A DNA stretch of 64,000 bases from Argyresthia goedartella (GCA_949825045.1 OX463814.1:31948383-32012382); one strand, 5' to 3'; counted from the first letter of the stretch, positions 1 through 12,353 are shown. Translations and numbers: made by a program. The notes: generated by a model not told the origin, from the sequence alone.

Positions 1-194
1 GCTGATTATATTTTTCAGAATCTTTACCGTCATTATAGAACGTTTGTGGCTCGGCTCGGATCCTGAGCCTGTGCTCGCAGGCCGCAGTGGAACGTTGTTG
101 GGCTTTGATCATAGATATCATGTGAGTTCTCCGAGGCCTTCTGAAGAAAGGTATTCGAAGCGATCACGCAGGAAGTTTGGGCAACGAGGGAAAT

Positions 195-560
195 TATTAA
201 AGAGGAAACACAGGATATGAGAGTACCGTCGAAGCCTAATCAGTAACCACTTCAACTGCTTGCGATGCCGAGAAACGTCTTACCTTCGTAGTCCGAAGTT
301 AAACCGAATGCCGAGATTTCGAAGTCGTTCGAGTTTGTTCAGTTGTTCTAGCCAGGGAGCGGGCAGGTATTTCACCCTAACTTTGTTTGTCGTAAAGTCT
401 CAGGACAATTGCATTGAAGTTGTGGATTTTGTCGTCAACGTTTCCGCTCAAGATGACAGGGGAACAATACACCAGTGAGACATCATACCTAAGGGACTCC
501 AGATCTATGCGTTGAAGCTAAATGTATCTATGAATTTTGTTCTGCTCTTCGGAGTCCTAA
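195..560 (-). mobile_element. Possible LINE endonuclease-RT linker remnant
   Basis: Read on the minus strand, this stretch gives a broken peptide containing DDKIHNFNAIVLRLYD. That resembles the linker between the endonuclease and reverse transcriptase of insect LINEs, which often carries a KI..FN..I..LYD pattern. The frame changes soon after. No complete domain survives, and the flanks (1-194 and 561-660) show nothing I recognise. Confidence 0.35.
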
Positions 561-660
561 TCTCGTGAGTGGTACGAACATGGCATGACGGTCAAATTTT
601 TAGTTGTCGGTTGTGCAACGGGCCTTAGAGTGCAGACATGCAAGTTTAAGTCCTTTATGA

Positions 661-838
661 CCCACCGTACCACCGCCCATACCCCCAGTGGTACGGTGGG
701 TAATTATCGTAGCGAAAAATAATTACCCACCGTACCACTGGGTATGGGCGGTGGTACGGTAGTTCAGAAGGGGTAGCGAAAAATAATTACCCACCGTACC
801 ACTGGGTATGGTCGGTGGTACGGTGGGTCAGAAGGGGT
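661..838. repeat. Hairpin repeat: one inverted and two direct units
   Basis: Two direct units of 64 bp start at about 710 and 774 with TAGCGAAAAATAATTACCC. They are preceded at 661-709 by the same unit in reverse complement. Each unit is itself a hairpin, because CCCACCGTACCAC is followed by GTGGTACGGTGGG. The array is therefore palindromic at two scales. It has no coding potential. Confidence 0.85.
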
Positions 839-1629
839 TTAACTCAGCTAACTGAGTATTGTGGGTAAATTCGTGTAAGCGGATGATGCTGATCAAGTGA
901 TTGTCGTGTCTTTCTTAGTTAAAGATTCGGAGTAAGTGCTCCTATGCCCACAGACTACTTATTTACTTGCACATATGACTCCTGCGCACAGAAAGTCAGA
1001 TTAGCCCCTGCACAAGCAACTCGACAAACAGATGTCCTTCGTAATCTCAATTGATTTGTATCAATGTTGTAACAAAGCACTTGTAAATATTTACAAGTGT
1101 TCATAGAGCCCTAATTCATCAGGTTATCATCATAGATCGAGGATTCTACGTGAGTAAGCGACAAACAAAACTTATGGCAAAGTTGATTCAGAGAACCTAT
1201 TGAGGATTTCTCCAACAAAACAAACAAAATTCGGTCTAGTACCCATACAAAGTATCACAGAAGATGAACAGCGACAAAATCGGGGTCTGCGTTAGAGTTT
1301 CCCCGAACTTTAATACTAAGGTTTTTGCGTAAACCACTGTATGGTATTCTGTAATCTTCAGTTTGACTTCAGACTTTATATGTTCATCAAATCGTGGATC
1401 TTCGTCCATGATTAAGCCCAATTCAAATTCATTGAAATTGAAAATCTTTTACTTTCTGTGAATATTAACATAATTTTAGAAAACGGCATTTTTTGCTTCT
1501 GGGACCACTGAAGGCGCGGAAGGGTTAAGCAACTCCCACAGATTGATTTCTAGATCTCTTAAAAGAAAATTGTTGCGTTTAACTATTACAAATAATATGC
1601 AAGAATAAATAATAACAAAATTTTTAGAT
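839..1629. other. Intergenic, no recognisable feature
   Basis: AT-rich sequence without a plausible exon, conserved peptide or repeat that I recognise. The only open frame near 1236-1421 on the minus strand looks random. Confidence 0.6.
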
Positions 1630-2378
1630 AATAGTACATTACTGCAGAGACCAGTTAGTAAACCATCCTGGACGAGTATGATTTAGCCGGCCGAGACGAA
1701 GACGAGGTCCGGCTATAATACGAGGCCAGGATGGAACTTATGGTCGAAGCGTGGAAAGTGCTTTTCTCAAAAATAAAACAATGGTTGGATATTTCATAAT
1801 TATGCAAATATCTCTCCTTGGACTTGGGTGGAAATTAAGTATTTCTCGCCAATTCCGCCTCGGCTTTTAAATAGGGATTTTTATTCTTTCCTAAATATTT
1901 TATTTCAATCCCGCCAAAATACGAGAGCGATTTTTTTAAATTGCTTTGTGTTGTTTAAGATACTGATATTATGCCACAACCCCAATAGAATAAATACATA
2001 AATTTCGTATTAGTTTTATGTTTATTGTGAATATTTTATTTTATTCTTCTTTTTCTTCTGTTAGTATCGAATTCCTAATTCCTAATTAGTTCAAAAATAG
2101 TAAAAAATACGAATGAACTGAGTTTTCCACCATTTACATATAAGTGGAATTCGGACACGTCAACCTCTATGGTACCTCCTTTTTATTAAAGGCCCTCTGC
2201 CAATTACCTCATTTGTTTATCTTTGGAAAAAAATAGTTCTATATTTAAATATTATGATATACATAATGGCATTTCATACTTACTTACTGTACAAATGTCG
2301 GGGAAAACGCAAAAAAATCCAGTAATTTAGTATAAAATCCCATTACTTACTTACTGGTCTCTGCAGTAATGTACTATT
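1630..2378 (+). mobile_element. TIR DNA element (family A), copy 1
   Basis: The left end AATAGTACATTACTGCAGAG is matched by its reverse complement at the right end (about 2355-2378), giving terminal inverted repeats of at least 24 bp. There is no transposase frame, so this is a MITE-type non-autonomous element. Two further copies lie at 5,634-5,972 and 18,726-19,745. All share a segment with TCAACCTCTATGGTACC (or its complement) and a segment near CCATCCTGG. A target duplication is not clear. Confidence 0.75.
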
Positions 2379-2556
2379 TCTCAAAACTAGTATGAAATGT
2401 TCCCATAACACCTGTGAAGATAGTATTCGAAAGTGACTCACCCTGGACAATTTTTAGAAGTGTCCAGGAAAACGCAAGTGTCCAGTAAGTAAGTATACAA
2501 TCCCTTTACATATCATAATATTTAAATATAGAACTATTTTTTTTGCAAAGATAAAA
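2216..2556. repeat. Inverted repeat of about 80 bp arms
   Basis: The arm at about 2216-2300 (containing AGTTCTATATTTAAATATTA) recurs as its reverse complement at about 2475-2556. The right TIR of the family A element (ending 2378) lies between the arms. The structure therefore overlaps that MITE and probably arose by an inverted duplication of its right part. Confidence 0.65.
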
Positions 2557-2952
2557 TAAGGAGGTTAGAAGCAGAAGAAGAAGCAGAAGCATTTACTATA
2601 AAAACAGTAAACATAAACACACACACAAATACATTACAATTAAAGAAATTTAAATGAAAATAAGGAATATATATATTAAACACAAACGGAAGAATTATAG
2701 AAATAAAAGAAAACAAAATAAATCATTTATTCATTCTTGTATTCATTCATACAATCGATCAATCATTCTGAATAATTCTATAGAGCGATATCGATGATCA
2801 TGGTGTGTCACTGTCATTACAAATGGCATCTGACTCAGCAATATGCTGAAGGCCATGCCTTCAGCGCTGATTTTCAGTCAGCGCCGAGTGTTACCCCGCG
2901 AGCGTCATAGTCTGCGGCGTGGTACAGCCATTGAAACATATGTACATAAATA

Positions 2953-4267
2953 TACACAGTCAGGTCATAAGTTCTGTCACACAATAAAAACTTTTGAATT
3001 TAGAACGCTGGCCACAAAAAAGTTTATTGAATTCGAATTTCGAATTTTTCATGAAAATAAAAATGTGTACTTTTTAGAATTTTCCTCATTTTTAAATATG
3101 GAGTGTCCACTTAAAGAAGACCGTGTCGCAGTTATTGCGTTGCATCGTTGCGGTTACGCGCCAATTCAGATTTTCGACTTACTGAAAAATTTGAATATAA
3201 CCAAAAGATTCGTTTATCGTATCATAAAACGATACAATGAAGACTCTAGTGTAGATGACATGTCAAGAAGTGGTCACCCTCGCTCTGTTAGGACTCCAGC
3301 AGTGATAAAAGCTGTGAAGGCGCGAATTCAAAGAAATCTCATACGTAAGCAGAAACTGTTGCCCTTCAGATGGGGTTAAGCAGGACCTCGGTGAAAAGGG
3401 TGTTAAATGAAGACTTAGGGCTTAGGGCATATCGAAGAAAAACAGGACATCGTTTGGACGCTCGTTTAATGCACCTGAGACTGAAGAGATGCCGCGCTTT
3501 GTTGAAGCGGTACGCGGGAAAAAAGCATCGGGAAATTCCTTTTTCGGATGAAAAAATTTTCACCATGGAAGAGAGCTACAACAAAAAAAATGATAAGGTG
3601 TACGCACACAGCAGTGAAGAAGCGAGCAACCGTATTCCGCGTGTCCATCGAGGTCATTTTCCATCCTCGCTCATGGTTTGGTTGGGAGTCTCTTATTGGG
3701 GCTTAACTGAGGTACATTTTTGTGAGAAGGGCGTAAAAACGAATGCAGTTGTGTATCAAAATACAGTCCCCAAGAACCTTGTGGAACCTGTTTCTCATAC
3801 CATGTTTAATAACAGGCACTGGGTATTCCAACAAGATTCTGCGCCAGCTCATAGAGCGAAAAGCACACAAGACTGGCTGGCGGCGGCGCGTGAAATCGAC
3901 TTCATCCGGCACGAAGACTGGCCCTCCTCCAGTCCAGATTTGAGTCCGTTAGATTAGAAGATTTGGCAACACTTGGAGGAAAAGGCCTGCTCAAAGCCTC
4001 ATCCTGATTTGGAGTCACTCAAGGCATCCTTGATTAAGGCAGCCGCCGATATTGACATAGACCTCGTTCGTGCTGCAATAGACGACTGGCCGCGCAGAAT
4101 AAAGGCCTGTATTCTAAATCGCGGGGGTCATTTTGAATAAACTTTACTACCATAAGAATCTATGTTTTATTAAGTTCATTTTTCTATATAAATGTTTACA
4201 TAAATAATAAACATGTCTAAATTATTTCGTATTGCACATGTGACAGAACTTATGACCTGACTATGTA
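2953..4267 (+). mobile_element. Mariner-family DNA transposon, full length
   Basis: Terminal inverted repeats of about 28 bp begin TACACAGTCAGGTCATAAG at 2953 and end at 4267 (outer bases TACAT on that end), flanked by TA on both sides (2951-2952 and 4268-4269). The 1.3 kb length and TA target duplication are typical of mariner. The two ends differ by about one base, so the copy is fairly young, but its transposase is broken. Confidence 0.9.
3098..4140 (+). pseudogene. Mariner transposase, frameshifted
   Basis: The reading starts at ATG 3098 (MECPLKEDRV) with a helix-turn-helix DNA-binding part (about residues 15-90) and continues into the DDD catalytic domain. The first Asp is in FSDEK, the second in QQDSAPAH, and the third in SSPDLSPLD, with about 38 residues between the last two. 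That is close to the DD37-41D maT-type mariners known from insects. One base appears missing near 3355-3365, so the frame jumps just before MGLSRTSVKRV. A TAG at about 3955 interrupts right after SPLD. The last codons, ending TAA at 4140, remain readable. The copy cannot make an active transposase. Confidence 0.88.
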
Positions 4268-4363
4268 TAACATAATAGTAAGTAAAAAATATAATAAATC
4301 GGAATACGTAATAACAGAGTTAATTTAAATACATTTCTTGTGCGGTAGCCATAGTTTCCATTT

Positions 4364-4383
4364 AATATATATATATATATATA
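4364..4383. repeat. (AT)n microsatellite
   Basis: About ten AT dinucleotides between the mariner and a LINE fragment. Confidence 0.8.
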
Positions 4384-4498
4384 ATTTACCTAGGTTGTGC
4401 AATGTCAATGAGCAACCACAGACTCAAGTCTTGATTCGGCGAGAGGTTGGAACGGAAGGCAGGAGTAGTCTCTGCTGATCCAGCAAATATGCCTAGTT

Positions 4499-5633
4499 CA
4501 AGTTCAAGTTCAAGTTCAAAGATTTTTATTCATGAAAATAGCCCAAAAATTGAGACTTAATGAACGTCATAACATAATCAAGAAAGCATAATATAACATT
4601 AAGTAGGAGCCTAACTATTAAATAGAACATAATATATAGGGTACAATGAACTGGTTTAATGCCAGATGTCGGAGTCTTGTAAAAAGTCTTGAGCTTGCGC
4701 CCGAAGGCATACCTACTAGTTGCGTCACGGACTGGACGGGGAATATCATTCCAACACTTAGATGCCGCAAAACGGAAACTCCCGCGGAAAGTCATCGTTC
4801 GACGCGTTGGTATCAATATTCTCTCTTTGTGCACGCTAAGTCCTCGGGTCGCCCATTTAAGCTTCTTGTGCAGGTAGGGTGGGGTTCCTGTGCGTATTAC
4901 ACCAAAGAGTAATTTGGTAAGGTGTAAATGTCGACGGGCCTCCATATTTAGGAGTTTTGCTGCATCCAAGTATGGGGTGATATGGGATCTAGGAGGGATT
5001 TTAAAATAAAAACGTGCACTTGCGTTTTGCACACGTTGTATTAACCTTTTCGTCCGTCCAAGTATACAGCCACCATAGACGACATCACAGTAGTTTAATC
5101 TGGATAATATCAGTGATTCACTTAGCCTGACACGAAAATCAGTGCTAAGGTAATCACGTATATTATGTATAAAGGATTTTAAGGCGGTAGAAACAATTGC
5201 TGACTACGTTTCTGACGTGATTTTCGAAACGTCGCTCACCGTCCATCAACAACCGAAATGTTTTGCTTCTACAGCCCTTTCCATTGGTTCACCCATGGCT
5301 ATACCGTTGGGGGCAAGGGCTTGGACTGTGTTATGGATCTGATTTTTTGTACCAAGTACCATGTACTTAGATTTACCAGGGTTTAGCAAAAGACAGCGCT
5401 GTTTATGGATTGGACAGCAGTCTTTACGGCAGATGTAACGGTCGATATATATAATTGCGTGTCATCTGGGTTAAGATGGCACAAGCTGCTCTCCACGACA
5501 GAAGCGATCTCCGCTGAATAGAGAATAAATAAAAGGGGACCTAATATTGACCCTTGAGGCACACCCCTTGTTAAGCGCTTTGTCGAGGAAAACAACGTCG
5601 TACCATCGCTTTTTTCATGGTTAATGGCAGTTA
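4499..5633 (-). mobile_element. 5'-truncated LINE remnant
   Basis: The minus strand encodes reverse transcriptase pieces. At 5383-5595 there is RGVPQGSILGPLLFILYS followed by a DDTQLY active-site block. At about 4526-5090 there is a C-terminal region with DYCDVVYGG and RIQRVQNASARFYFK-like text. Stops and frame changes separate them. The element ends at 4499-4520 in a hexamer tail (TTGAAC on the minus strand), which fits the simple-repeat tails of CR1/Jockey-group LINEs. The 5' part is missing and a family A MITE abuts at 5634. Confidence 0.8.
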
Positions 5634-5972
5634 AAGGCCTTTAATAAAAATAAAGTACCGTAGAGGTTGACGTGTCCAAATTTCACTTATATTACACGAT
5701 GTAAAATGGCGGCAAACTCAGTTCATTTGTATTTTTTTCTATTTTGATACTAATTAGGAATTAGGAATTCGATACTAACAGAAAAAAAAGACGAATAAAT
5801 TAAAATATTCACAATAAATGGTTTTATTTTTGGGAAAAGCACTATACACGCCTCGACCATAAGTGCCATCCTGGTCTTGTATTATAGCCGCACCTCACCT
5901 TCAGCTCGGCCGGCTAAATCATACTCGTCCAGGATAGCTTACTTATTGGTCTCTGCAGTAATGTACTATTAC
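5634..5972 (-). mobile_element. TIR element family A, copy 2 (partial)
   Basis: This matches the copy at 1630-2378 in reverse orientation and ends in the family TIR (GTCTCTGCAGTAATGTACTA) at about 5972. The other terminus is missing. It sits exactly between two minus-strand LINE fragments. Confidence 0.7.
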
Positions 5973-7600
5973 ATGGTTTTTAAATTGCTCATACGGCACA
6001 TTCAAAATGAGAGGTAGCAGATAAAGAATTGCTGACTTTCGTGAGTCTAAACAGGGGTGCAAATAGTCTGTGATTATTCCTGAGGTCTTGCGTACGTACA
6101 TTACATTTTCGAAAATAAATCGACTTGCTACAGTTAGTATTTCAATTTCTTTAAAAAGTTCTCCATGTTTTGTCTGAATTCCTAAATTCCTTGCCTTCGC
6201 CACACGTGTAACCTTTTCATTGTTTATTTAAATTTTTGGGATCACTAAAGAATCCGGTTTCGCTGACATTTTGTTCCCATAATCAAATATATGGATTTAG
6301 TCGGGTTCAGAACAAAATTTATACTATCAGACCACCTATGAACATTATTTAGGTCTTGGTTGGAAGTGTCTACTGCATCCAAAGTTGATTCCGGGAGGAA
6401 GCTGCAATATATTTGCATTTTATCTGCGTATAGATGGAATTGACAGCTCTCGGTACTAGTCCCAATTACTCCCAATGTCAACTGTAAATATAATAAAAAG
6501 AATCGGGCTAGTAATACAACCTTGCGGGGCGCCTGTGGGAACCTTTTTCACTTTATGACCACATATTGTTCGCCTGTATGTGAGAAAAGAACGAAACCAA
6601 TTGTAGGCAATTAAAAGCCCTTGAAAAATGAAGCAACAACAGCCACTTGCCAACCATTTTTGCGTCAGAAGCTGTGATTATGTCATCAGTGACGCTTAAC
6701 AACGCCGTCTTCATACCGTGACTGCTCCGATATCCAGATTGGCTGATAGGTAATATGCCTTTTGACTCTATGTGCCTGGTGAGTCGCCTACTGACCACCT
6801 TTTCCAGGATTTTTATATGGCTGGCAGAATACTTATGGGTCTTAAATCTTGTGCCTTCTGACATCACATTTTTGGACAAAGGCATGACTTTTGCCAGTTT
6901 CCTGCAGCTCGGAAAGGTGTTAGTCAAAGTCGAGGTGTTGTGATAACATATGTAATAATTTTTAGAGTCACGGGTAATGTCAGACGAATCATATCCATGG
7001 ACATTCTATCATGTCCAGTCGCATTGGTTTTGTACAAAGCCACAGGTTCTTAAACACTGTTGATTGTTTTAAGAACCTGTGCTTTTGTACAAGTATTATG
7101 ATCAAGACAATAAGCCCGGAATTTGCAGATTTATAATGTTATCTTTATTAACAACGGGGTCTTCAGAAAGAATTCGTTGATTTTCTGCGGATCATTGAGA
7201 CCTTCTGGAATTTCTTGAGTGGTGTTATTCTAAAAAGGGGAAATATTCTTTATTTGCTCACACATTTTGTTTGGGTCCTTTGCCTGACTATTAACATTAA
7301 CATAGTAGTTAAAGAATGCAGTTTTCTCCCGTTCTACTGTGGATGAAACTAAATTTCTAAGGCTCTTGTAGTATTTGTGGAATGCAATGTAAAAAAATCA
7401 GACCGATTTATTTTTGTGAGCCTTTATGTGAGGTTTTATCCCTGAAACTCATCATCAGCTGAACATTATCAGTTATCCAGGGGTTCTTTTTGTCCTTGAC
7501 ACGCATGGTGACTTCAAAGAGGTCAGTGACCACGTGATCTACGTCTTTTGATTCGTTTAAGATATCTCAGTGTAAAGTCTTAAGACCTTCAGCAAACTGA
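5973..7600 (-). mobile_element. Decayed LINE, minus strand
   Basis: Reverse transcriptase text is spread over several frames on the minus strand. From 5' to 3' it reads NPWITDNVQLMMSFRDK (linker, near 7480), SQSGYRSSHGMKTALLSVTD (near 6720), GAPQGCITSPILFIIFT (near 6510) and a mutated active site YADK (near 6420). A C-terminal block (ELFKEIEILTVASRFIFENV) lies near 6150. The same C-terminal block occurs in the LINE at 42,900. Many stops and frameshifts make this an old inactive copy. Confidence 0.75.
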
Positions 7601-7656
7601 TTTCCCTTATTTGCCTACGAGTTTGTATATTATACATTCGCAGCATCACGTGTAAC

Positions 7657-8691
7657 ATGAATGAATTTTTGATACTACAAAAGAGACTAAATGTGGAACT
7701 AGATGTTATAATTCTAACTGGATGTCGTCTATCCCGTACAACTGTTATCTCCCAACTCCCTAATTTTTTACATTATGCAACGGTGAACAAACACCTTCAA
7801 AATGATGACGTTGTCGTTTACATAAATAATAGTCTAAAAGTGTCAGTAGAGGAACCACCATGCATGGGTGCAAACTGTTTGCTAATAAAAATTGGAATGG
7901 AAACAGCTATTGTTGCCATATATCGCTCCCCATCCGAAAACAACGTAGAACCATTTCTTGAATCATTAAATACCATCTTGGGGACATTAAAACCTTATAG
8001 TAACATTTCAATTATAGGAGACATAAACATCAACATTAAACCTGATGTTACAAATTCTAGAGCCTATGAATATCTGAATCTATGCGCTTATCATGGTCTT
8101 CTTCCGGCTCATACATTACCGACCAGATTAGACAGATCATGTCTTGATCACGTAATCTTAAAAACTAAAAAGCCTGCTATTACTCTTGTTGCCAACTCTA
8201 GTCTTACCGATCACAACCTTGTACTAGTCTCTATCGGTCACAAACACCAGAGAGTTCATAGTCAAACAACAACTACCAGGATCAATCATGAAGGTTTAAG
8301 TATTGCCATGACGAATATTGATTTGCAGCCAGTCTATAATTCATCTGACCCAAACACTGCTTTAGAATATCTTATATCTTCAGTCCATCATGCTATCAAT
8401 GCTAACTCCTCCACTAAAAGTCACCCGCGTCGTTTCAAGGTTATTAAACCATGGATCACTCCCGGTCTAATTAAATGCATGCGAAATAGAGACAGACTGC
8501 ATAAAAAGACAACTGCAGCCCCGGACAACCTCATCCTTCATACGACTTACAAAAGATATCGAAATTTTTGCAACAATCTCCTCAAAAAACTCAAAAGAAA
8601 CCATGAAAAGAATGAACTCTTAAAGGCTGGCAACAACTCTAAGGAGTTATGGAAAACAATAAAAGCTATCACAAACACCACCAAGACATAA
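7657..8691 (+). pseudogene. LINE endonuclease domain, frameshift at end
   Basis: The 344-residue frame spans most of an apurinic-like endonuclease: IIGDININIKPD (the GDFN-type motif), LDHVILK and SLTDHNLVLVS (the SDH-type motif). It then has the linker KPWITPGLIKCMRNRDRLHK. The usual catalytic Glu of the N-terminal TE.R/W motif appears as Gly (LTGCRL). The frame ends at TAA 8691, but the reverse transcriptase continues in the next frame from about 8690 because of one extra base. Originally the two were one polyprotein. Confidence 0.82.
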
Positions 8692-10504
8692 AAGCTCTGC
8701 GACTGAGTTATTAGGTTCAGCGGGAAATTCTAATAATACTAATAATGTGAACCATTTCTTTGCAAATGTGGGTAAGAATCTTGCTGAAAGAATAAACACA
8801 CCGTTGGGTCCCAGACAAACTGACAGCAAACCTCCACTACCACGAAGCAGATCTATTACTTCATTTGCCTTACTGGAGACCGATAAGGATGAAGTTGAGA
8901 GACTTATAGTTAGTCTGAGGAGCGTGTGCGCTGTTGGTTGGGACAACATCTCGAACCGTATTCTTAGGCTCTTCAAAGATTTCTTTGTTCCACCCCTTAC
9001 TTATATTTTCAACATGTGTCTTGCTGATGGAGTTTTCCCTAACCCCCTCAAGCGATCTATGGTGATCCCTATTCACAAGGCTGGCAACAGAGACCGTGTC
9101 AATAACTATAGGCCCATCTCTATCTTGCCTTCAATCTCTAAGTTACTGGAACGAATTGTTAACCGTCAACTAATAAAATACCTAGAATCATACAACCTTT
9201 TATCTGATTGCCAATTCGGATTCCGAAATAATATCTCGACTAGTGACGCAGTCCATGAACTCACTGACTACGTGGTGAAAAATCTTGATGCCGGGCGAAA
9301 GGTTTTAGGTATTTTTCTTGATCTTGCCAAGGCGTTTGACACGATCTCTGTCCCCCTCCTATTGGACAAACTCGATAGGTTGGGTATACGGGGGGTGCAG
9401 TTGAGGTATTTTGAGGAGTATCTCACTGGTCGCTCTCAATTTGTAAAAATCGGTGAGCACTGCAGCGATGACTTACCAATCACGTACGGCGTTCCTCAGG
9501 GCAGCATATTGGGGCCTACACTCTTTCTCATTTACATAAATGATCTGTGTGACCTGAATCCTGATAATGGCAAAGTAATAACCTATGCAGATGATACCGC
9601 CCTGATATTCTCAACAAACACCTGGCAAGAGACATACGAAGTTGCCCAGAGAGGTTTCAACAATGCCACCAAATGGCTTCAAAATAACCTGCTAACTTTA
9701 AACCCTGATAAAACAGTTTACGTTACCTTTTCAATCAGAAACACAAAGTTTACCGATGAAGGTGCGATATTTGCGCACAACTGCATAGATCCAAATAGTG
9801 GAACATGCTCCTGTCCAGCCCTGCACAAAAGTACAACCATTAAATACCTTGGTGTCCTCATCGATAATAATCTCACCTTTCGACCTCATATTCACCTGGT
9901 CACTGGCAGAATCCGTAAACTAATCTATGTTTTCAAAATGATTCGCCATGTTGCTGATGCCGGATTGATAAAACGAGTTTATATGGCATTCTGTCAATCC
10001 GTGCTCACCTACTGCATCACCTCGTGGGGACGTGCACCGAAAACATCTATCTTGCCTCTCGAACTTGCTCAAAGAGCTGTACTCAAGGTCTCTACTTTCC
10101 GTCCCCTCCTCTTCCCTACCTGTTTCCTTTATAATTCCTGCAACGTCCTAACGGTGAGGCAACTATTTGTGTATCACATTATATTAAAACAACACTCATC
10201 TTTAATATATAGCCCTTCTTTACTGACCAGACGGCGTAAAGATAGGGTTTGTTTAGACAATATATTGTTTCGAACCTCTTTTGCTCATAAATTTCCCTGC
10301 TTCCTTGGTCCCTTCCTATACAATAGAATAAATAAAACAGCTGAAATTTATACTCTCTCAACATTTGATTTAAAAAAACGGTATATAAAATATTACACTC
10401 ACTCGACTATGACAAAACTGAGGAATTACTCAAAATTACTAGCTAACCAAATAATATTTCTAAGTACTTACAAAAATATTTACTATTTTAATAATTATAA
10501 ATAA
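8690..10504 (+). pseudogene. LINE reverse transcriptase domain
   Basis: An uninterrupted frame of about 600 residues starts at the frameshift (SSATELLGSAGN) and ends at 10,504. Visible RT blocks are VIPIHKAGNRDRVNNYRPIS, FGFRNNISTSDAVHEL, GIFLDLAKAFDTI, YGVPQGSILGPTLF, the active site YADDTALIF (about 9584) and LLTLNPDKT. A Cys-rich stretch (NCIDPNSGTCSCPAL) and the thumb/C-terminal region follow. All catalytic Asp residues are present. Only the single frameshift at 8690 separates it from the endonuclease, so decay is recent. Confidence 0.87.
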
Positions 10505-10895
10505 GTCAGACATATGTGTTAATCTCACACACACTCATTCACAATCACTCCACACACAGAGAGGATCACAAACAAACTCACTAACCCACTCTCTTATTTC
10601 TTCATGTTAATTGTATAAGTATAACTACTAATTTAGGTACAACATGTTCTTAATTTTAAATGTTACTATTTTTGTTGTTGGTTTCTTTCTGTGTACCATA
10701 AACTAGCTTTACATATTTTAAGGGAAGAGCGCTGTAGCCTGAAATACAGGTTTAGACCTAGCTCAGGCTCAGATTTTCACATTATCTTTGTATCAATCTA
10801 TTTAGCTAAGTACCTTTAACTGTAACTTTTTACTGTCCAAGTTTTTTGATGAATAAATATTTTTATTATTTTTTATTATTATTATTATTATTATA

Positions 10896-12219
10896 TATTT
10901 TGGCTTGATTTTCGGTTTTTGCTTATTAAAATCTGCTATAACTGCTCCATGGTCCCTAAGGGATTGATAATGAAGAAATTTTAAGCTATCGCAGCGGTCC
11001 GACACTTACAAGATCTAGGAGTGAAGCGCTACTTTCGGTGACTCGAGTGGGTTCAGCAACTACGAGATGAGAAGAACTGTAGGAAATCTCTCGTGGCCCC
11101 AGGAGCATCACATGTCAACAGTGGCATCTATGACATCCACATTGAATTTTGTTGATACAAAAACACTTACAGTTGCAATAGGCAAAGCAGTCGAATGGCT
11201 CATTCGTTGACTCTATGGCCTCTCTAACACTTAGACCACCCTCAGTCCCCGGCCTGTAAGCCACCCCTAGCGCCACGCGTACGCCAGAAACCGAAGCCTC
11301 CAACTAAATTTGCTCCAGCGAGATGTAAGATGTTGTTTTATTTTCATTCGTATTCCTTTACGTAGAAGAAACCCCACACATGAGTATTAGATAGAACGCA
11401 TTATATGCTTCAGTTGGTTAACTTGAAGCTGTAAAAAAAACTCCTAGGTCAACGCAATCAGAAGATACGGTAATTTTTGCAGCAAATTTGTTTTTTTACT
11501 TGATACTCGCATGAGAATCAATACCATAGGGTACTTCTAGTTGGCCTAGAATCATGTAATTCGGCAAGAAGTAATTTATAACAGCAGAAGTAAAGAAAAT
11601 TTGTGCGGAACCCTTGGTGCGCGAGTCCGACTCACACTTGGCCGTATTTTTATTTTCAAATATCCGCATGCGTCCCGCTCCGAGGAAAAAAATAAATGGT
11701 CACGTTAAACATGCATCGACATGGCGTTTTGCCAATTTTCCATACAAAACTTGGTACTTATGTAAGTTCTGCAAACACAACAGAGATTGTTTGATTTGAA
11801 CGTGTGAAAAAAAATGACGGTCGGGTTAATGTGCGTGACCATGAGCTCATCGCATCAAAAGGTTATCACGAGGTATAGGCAGCTTTGTGTTAGGCGTACG
11901 GTACGACCCAATAAGAGATGTAGTTTGTGCTTCAAATAAATCTGGGATCATCTTCTCTAATTGGAGAGAGTCTTCTACAGACACTAAATGACTTGGAAGC
12001 GACTGTTACATAAAATAATGTCATTTCGCAAGAAATACAACAATTATTAAGTTGACGGAACGCGCACCATTACACTTTACCCGTATATTTCTAGGGTTCC
12101 TTACCCAAAGGGTGTCTATAGTCAGGCTTTCTGTCTGTATATCAAAGTGTACTGTTTTACCTATTAGGGCTCTCAAGATGGTAATTTTTAAAACCGTAAT
12201 AGGTAGACAGCTGAAAAGT
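10896..12219. other. Intergenic, dispersed repeat scraps
   Basis: No exon with splice sites and no RT motif is seen. It contains one copy of a common dispersed motif at 11,603-11,644. The short open frames look random. Confidence 0.6.
11603..11644 (-). repeat. Dispersed 'GGAACCCTT...GAGTCCGACTC' repeat
   Basis: The segment reads GCGGAACCCTTGGTGCGCGA and continues to GAGTCCGACTCACACTTGG. Related segments occur at 14,323 (opposite strand), 40,541, 53,037 and 57,017. I recognise this as a motif frequent in lepidopteran genomes, probably the end of an abundant retroposon. The family is not certain. Confidence 0.6.
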
Positions 12220-12226
12220 TTGTGTT

Positions 12227-12228
<2 letters not shown>

Positions 12229-12278
<50 letters not shown>

Positions 12279-12353
12279 AAGATGTGTGCATGTGTGCGTG
12301 TGTGTGTGCGCGCATATGTGTGTGTGTATGTGTGTGTGTGTGGGTGTGGGTGT
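12229..12353. repeat. (TG)n microsatellite
   Basis: A long, slightly interrupted TG/CA tract. It creates long but meaningless open frames on both strands (Cys-Val on one, Thr-His on the other). Confidence 0.95.

Larger units (their letters stand above)
7655..10895 (+). mobile_element. Nearly intact non-LTR retrotransposon (LINE)
   Basis: One + strand element carries an AP-type endonuclease (7657-8691) and a reverse transcriptase (to 10,504). A 3' untranslated region of about 350 bp follows and ends in an (ATT)n tail at about 10,850-10,895. The 5' end is truncated just before the endonuclease, so an upstream gag-like ORF is absent. Domain order and motifs fit the Jockey/CR1 superfamily. I cannot fix the clade by eye. 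Confidence 0.85.

Noticed and set aside
11115..11303. Cys-rich 62-residue minus-strand frame
   Set aside because: No signal peptide and no splice or start context; the Cys cluster alone is not evidence.
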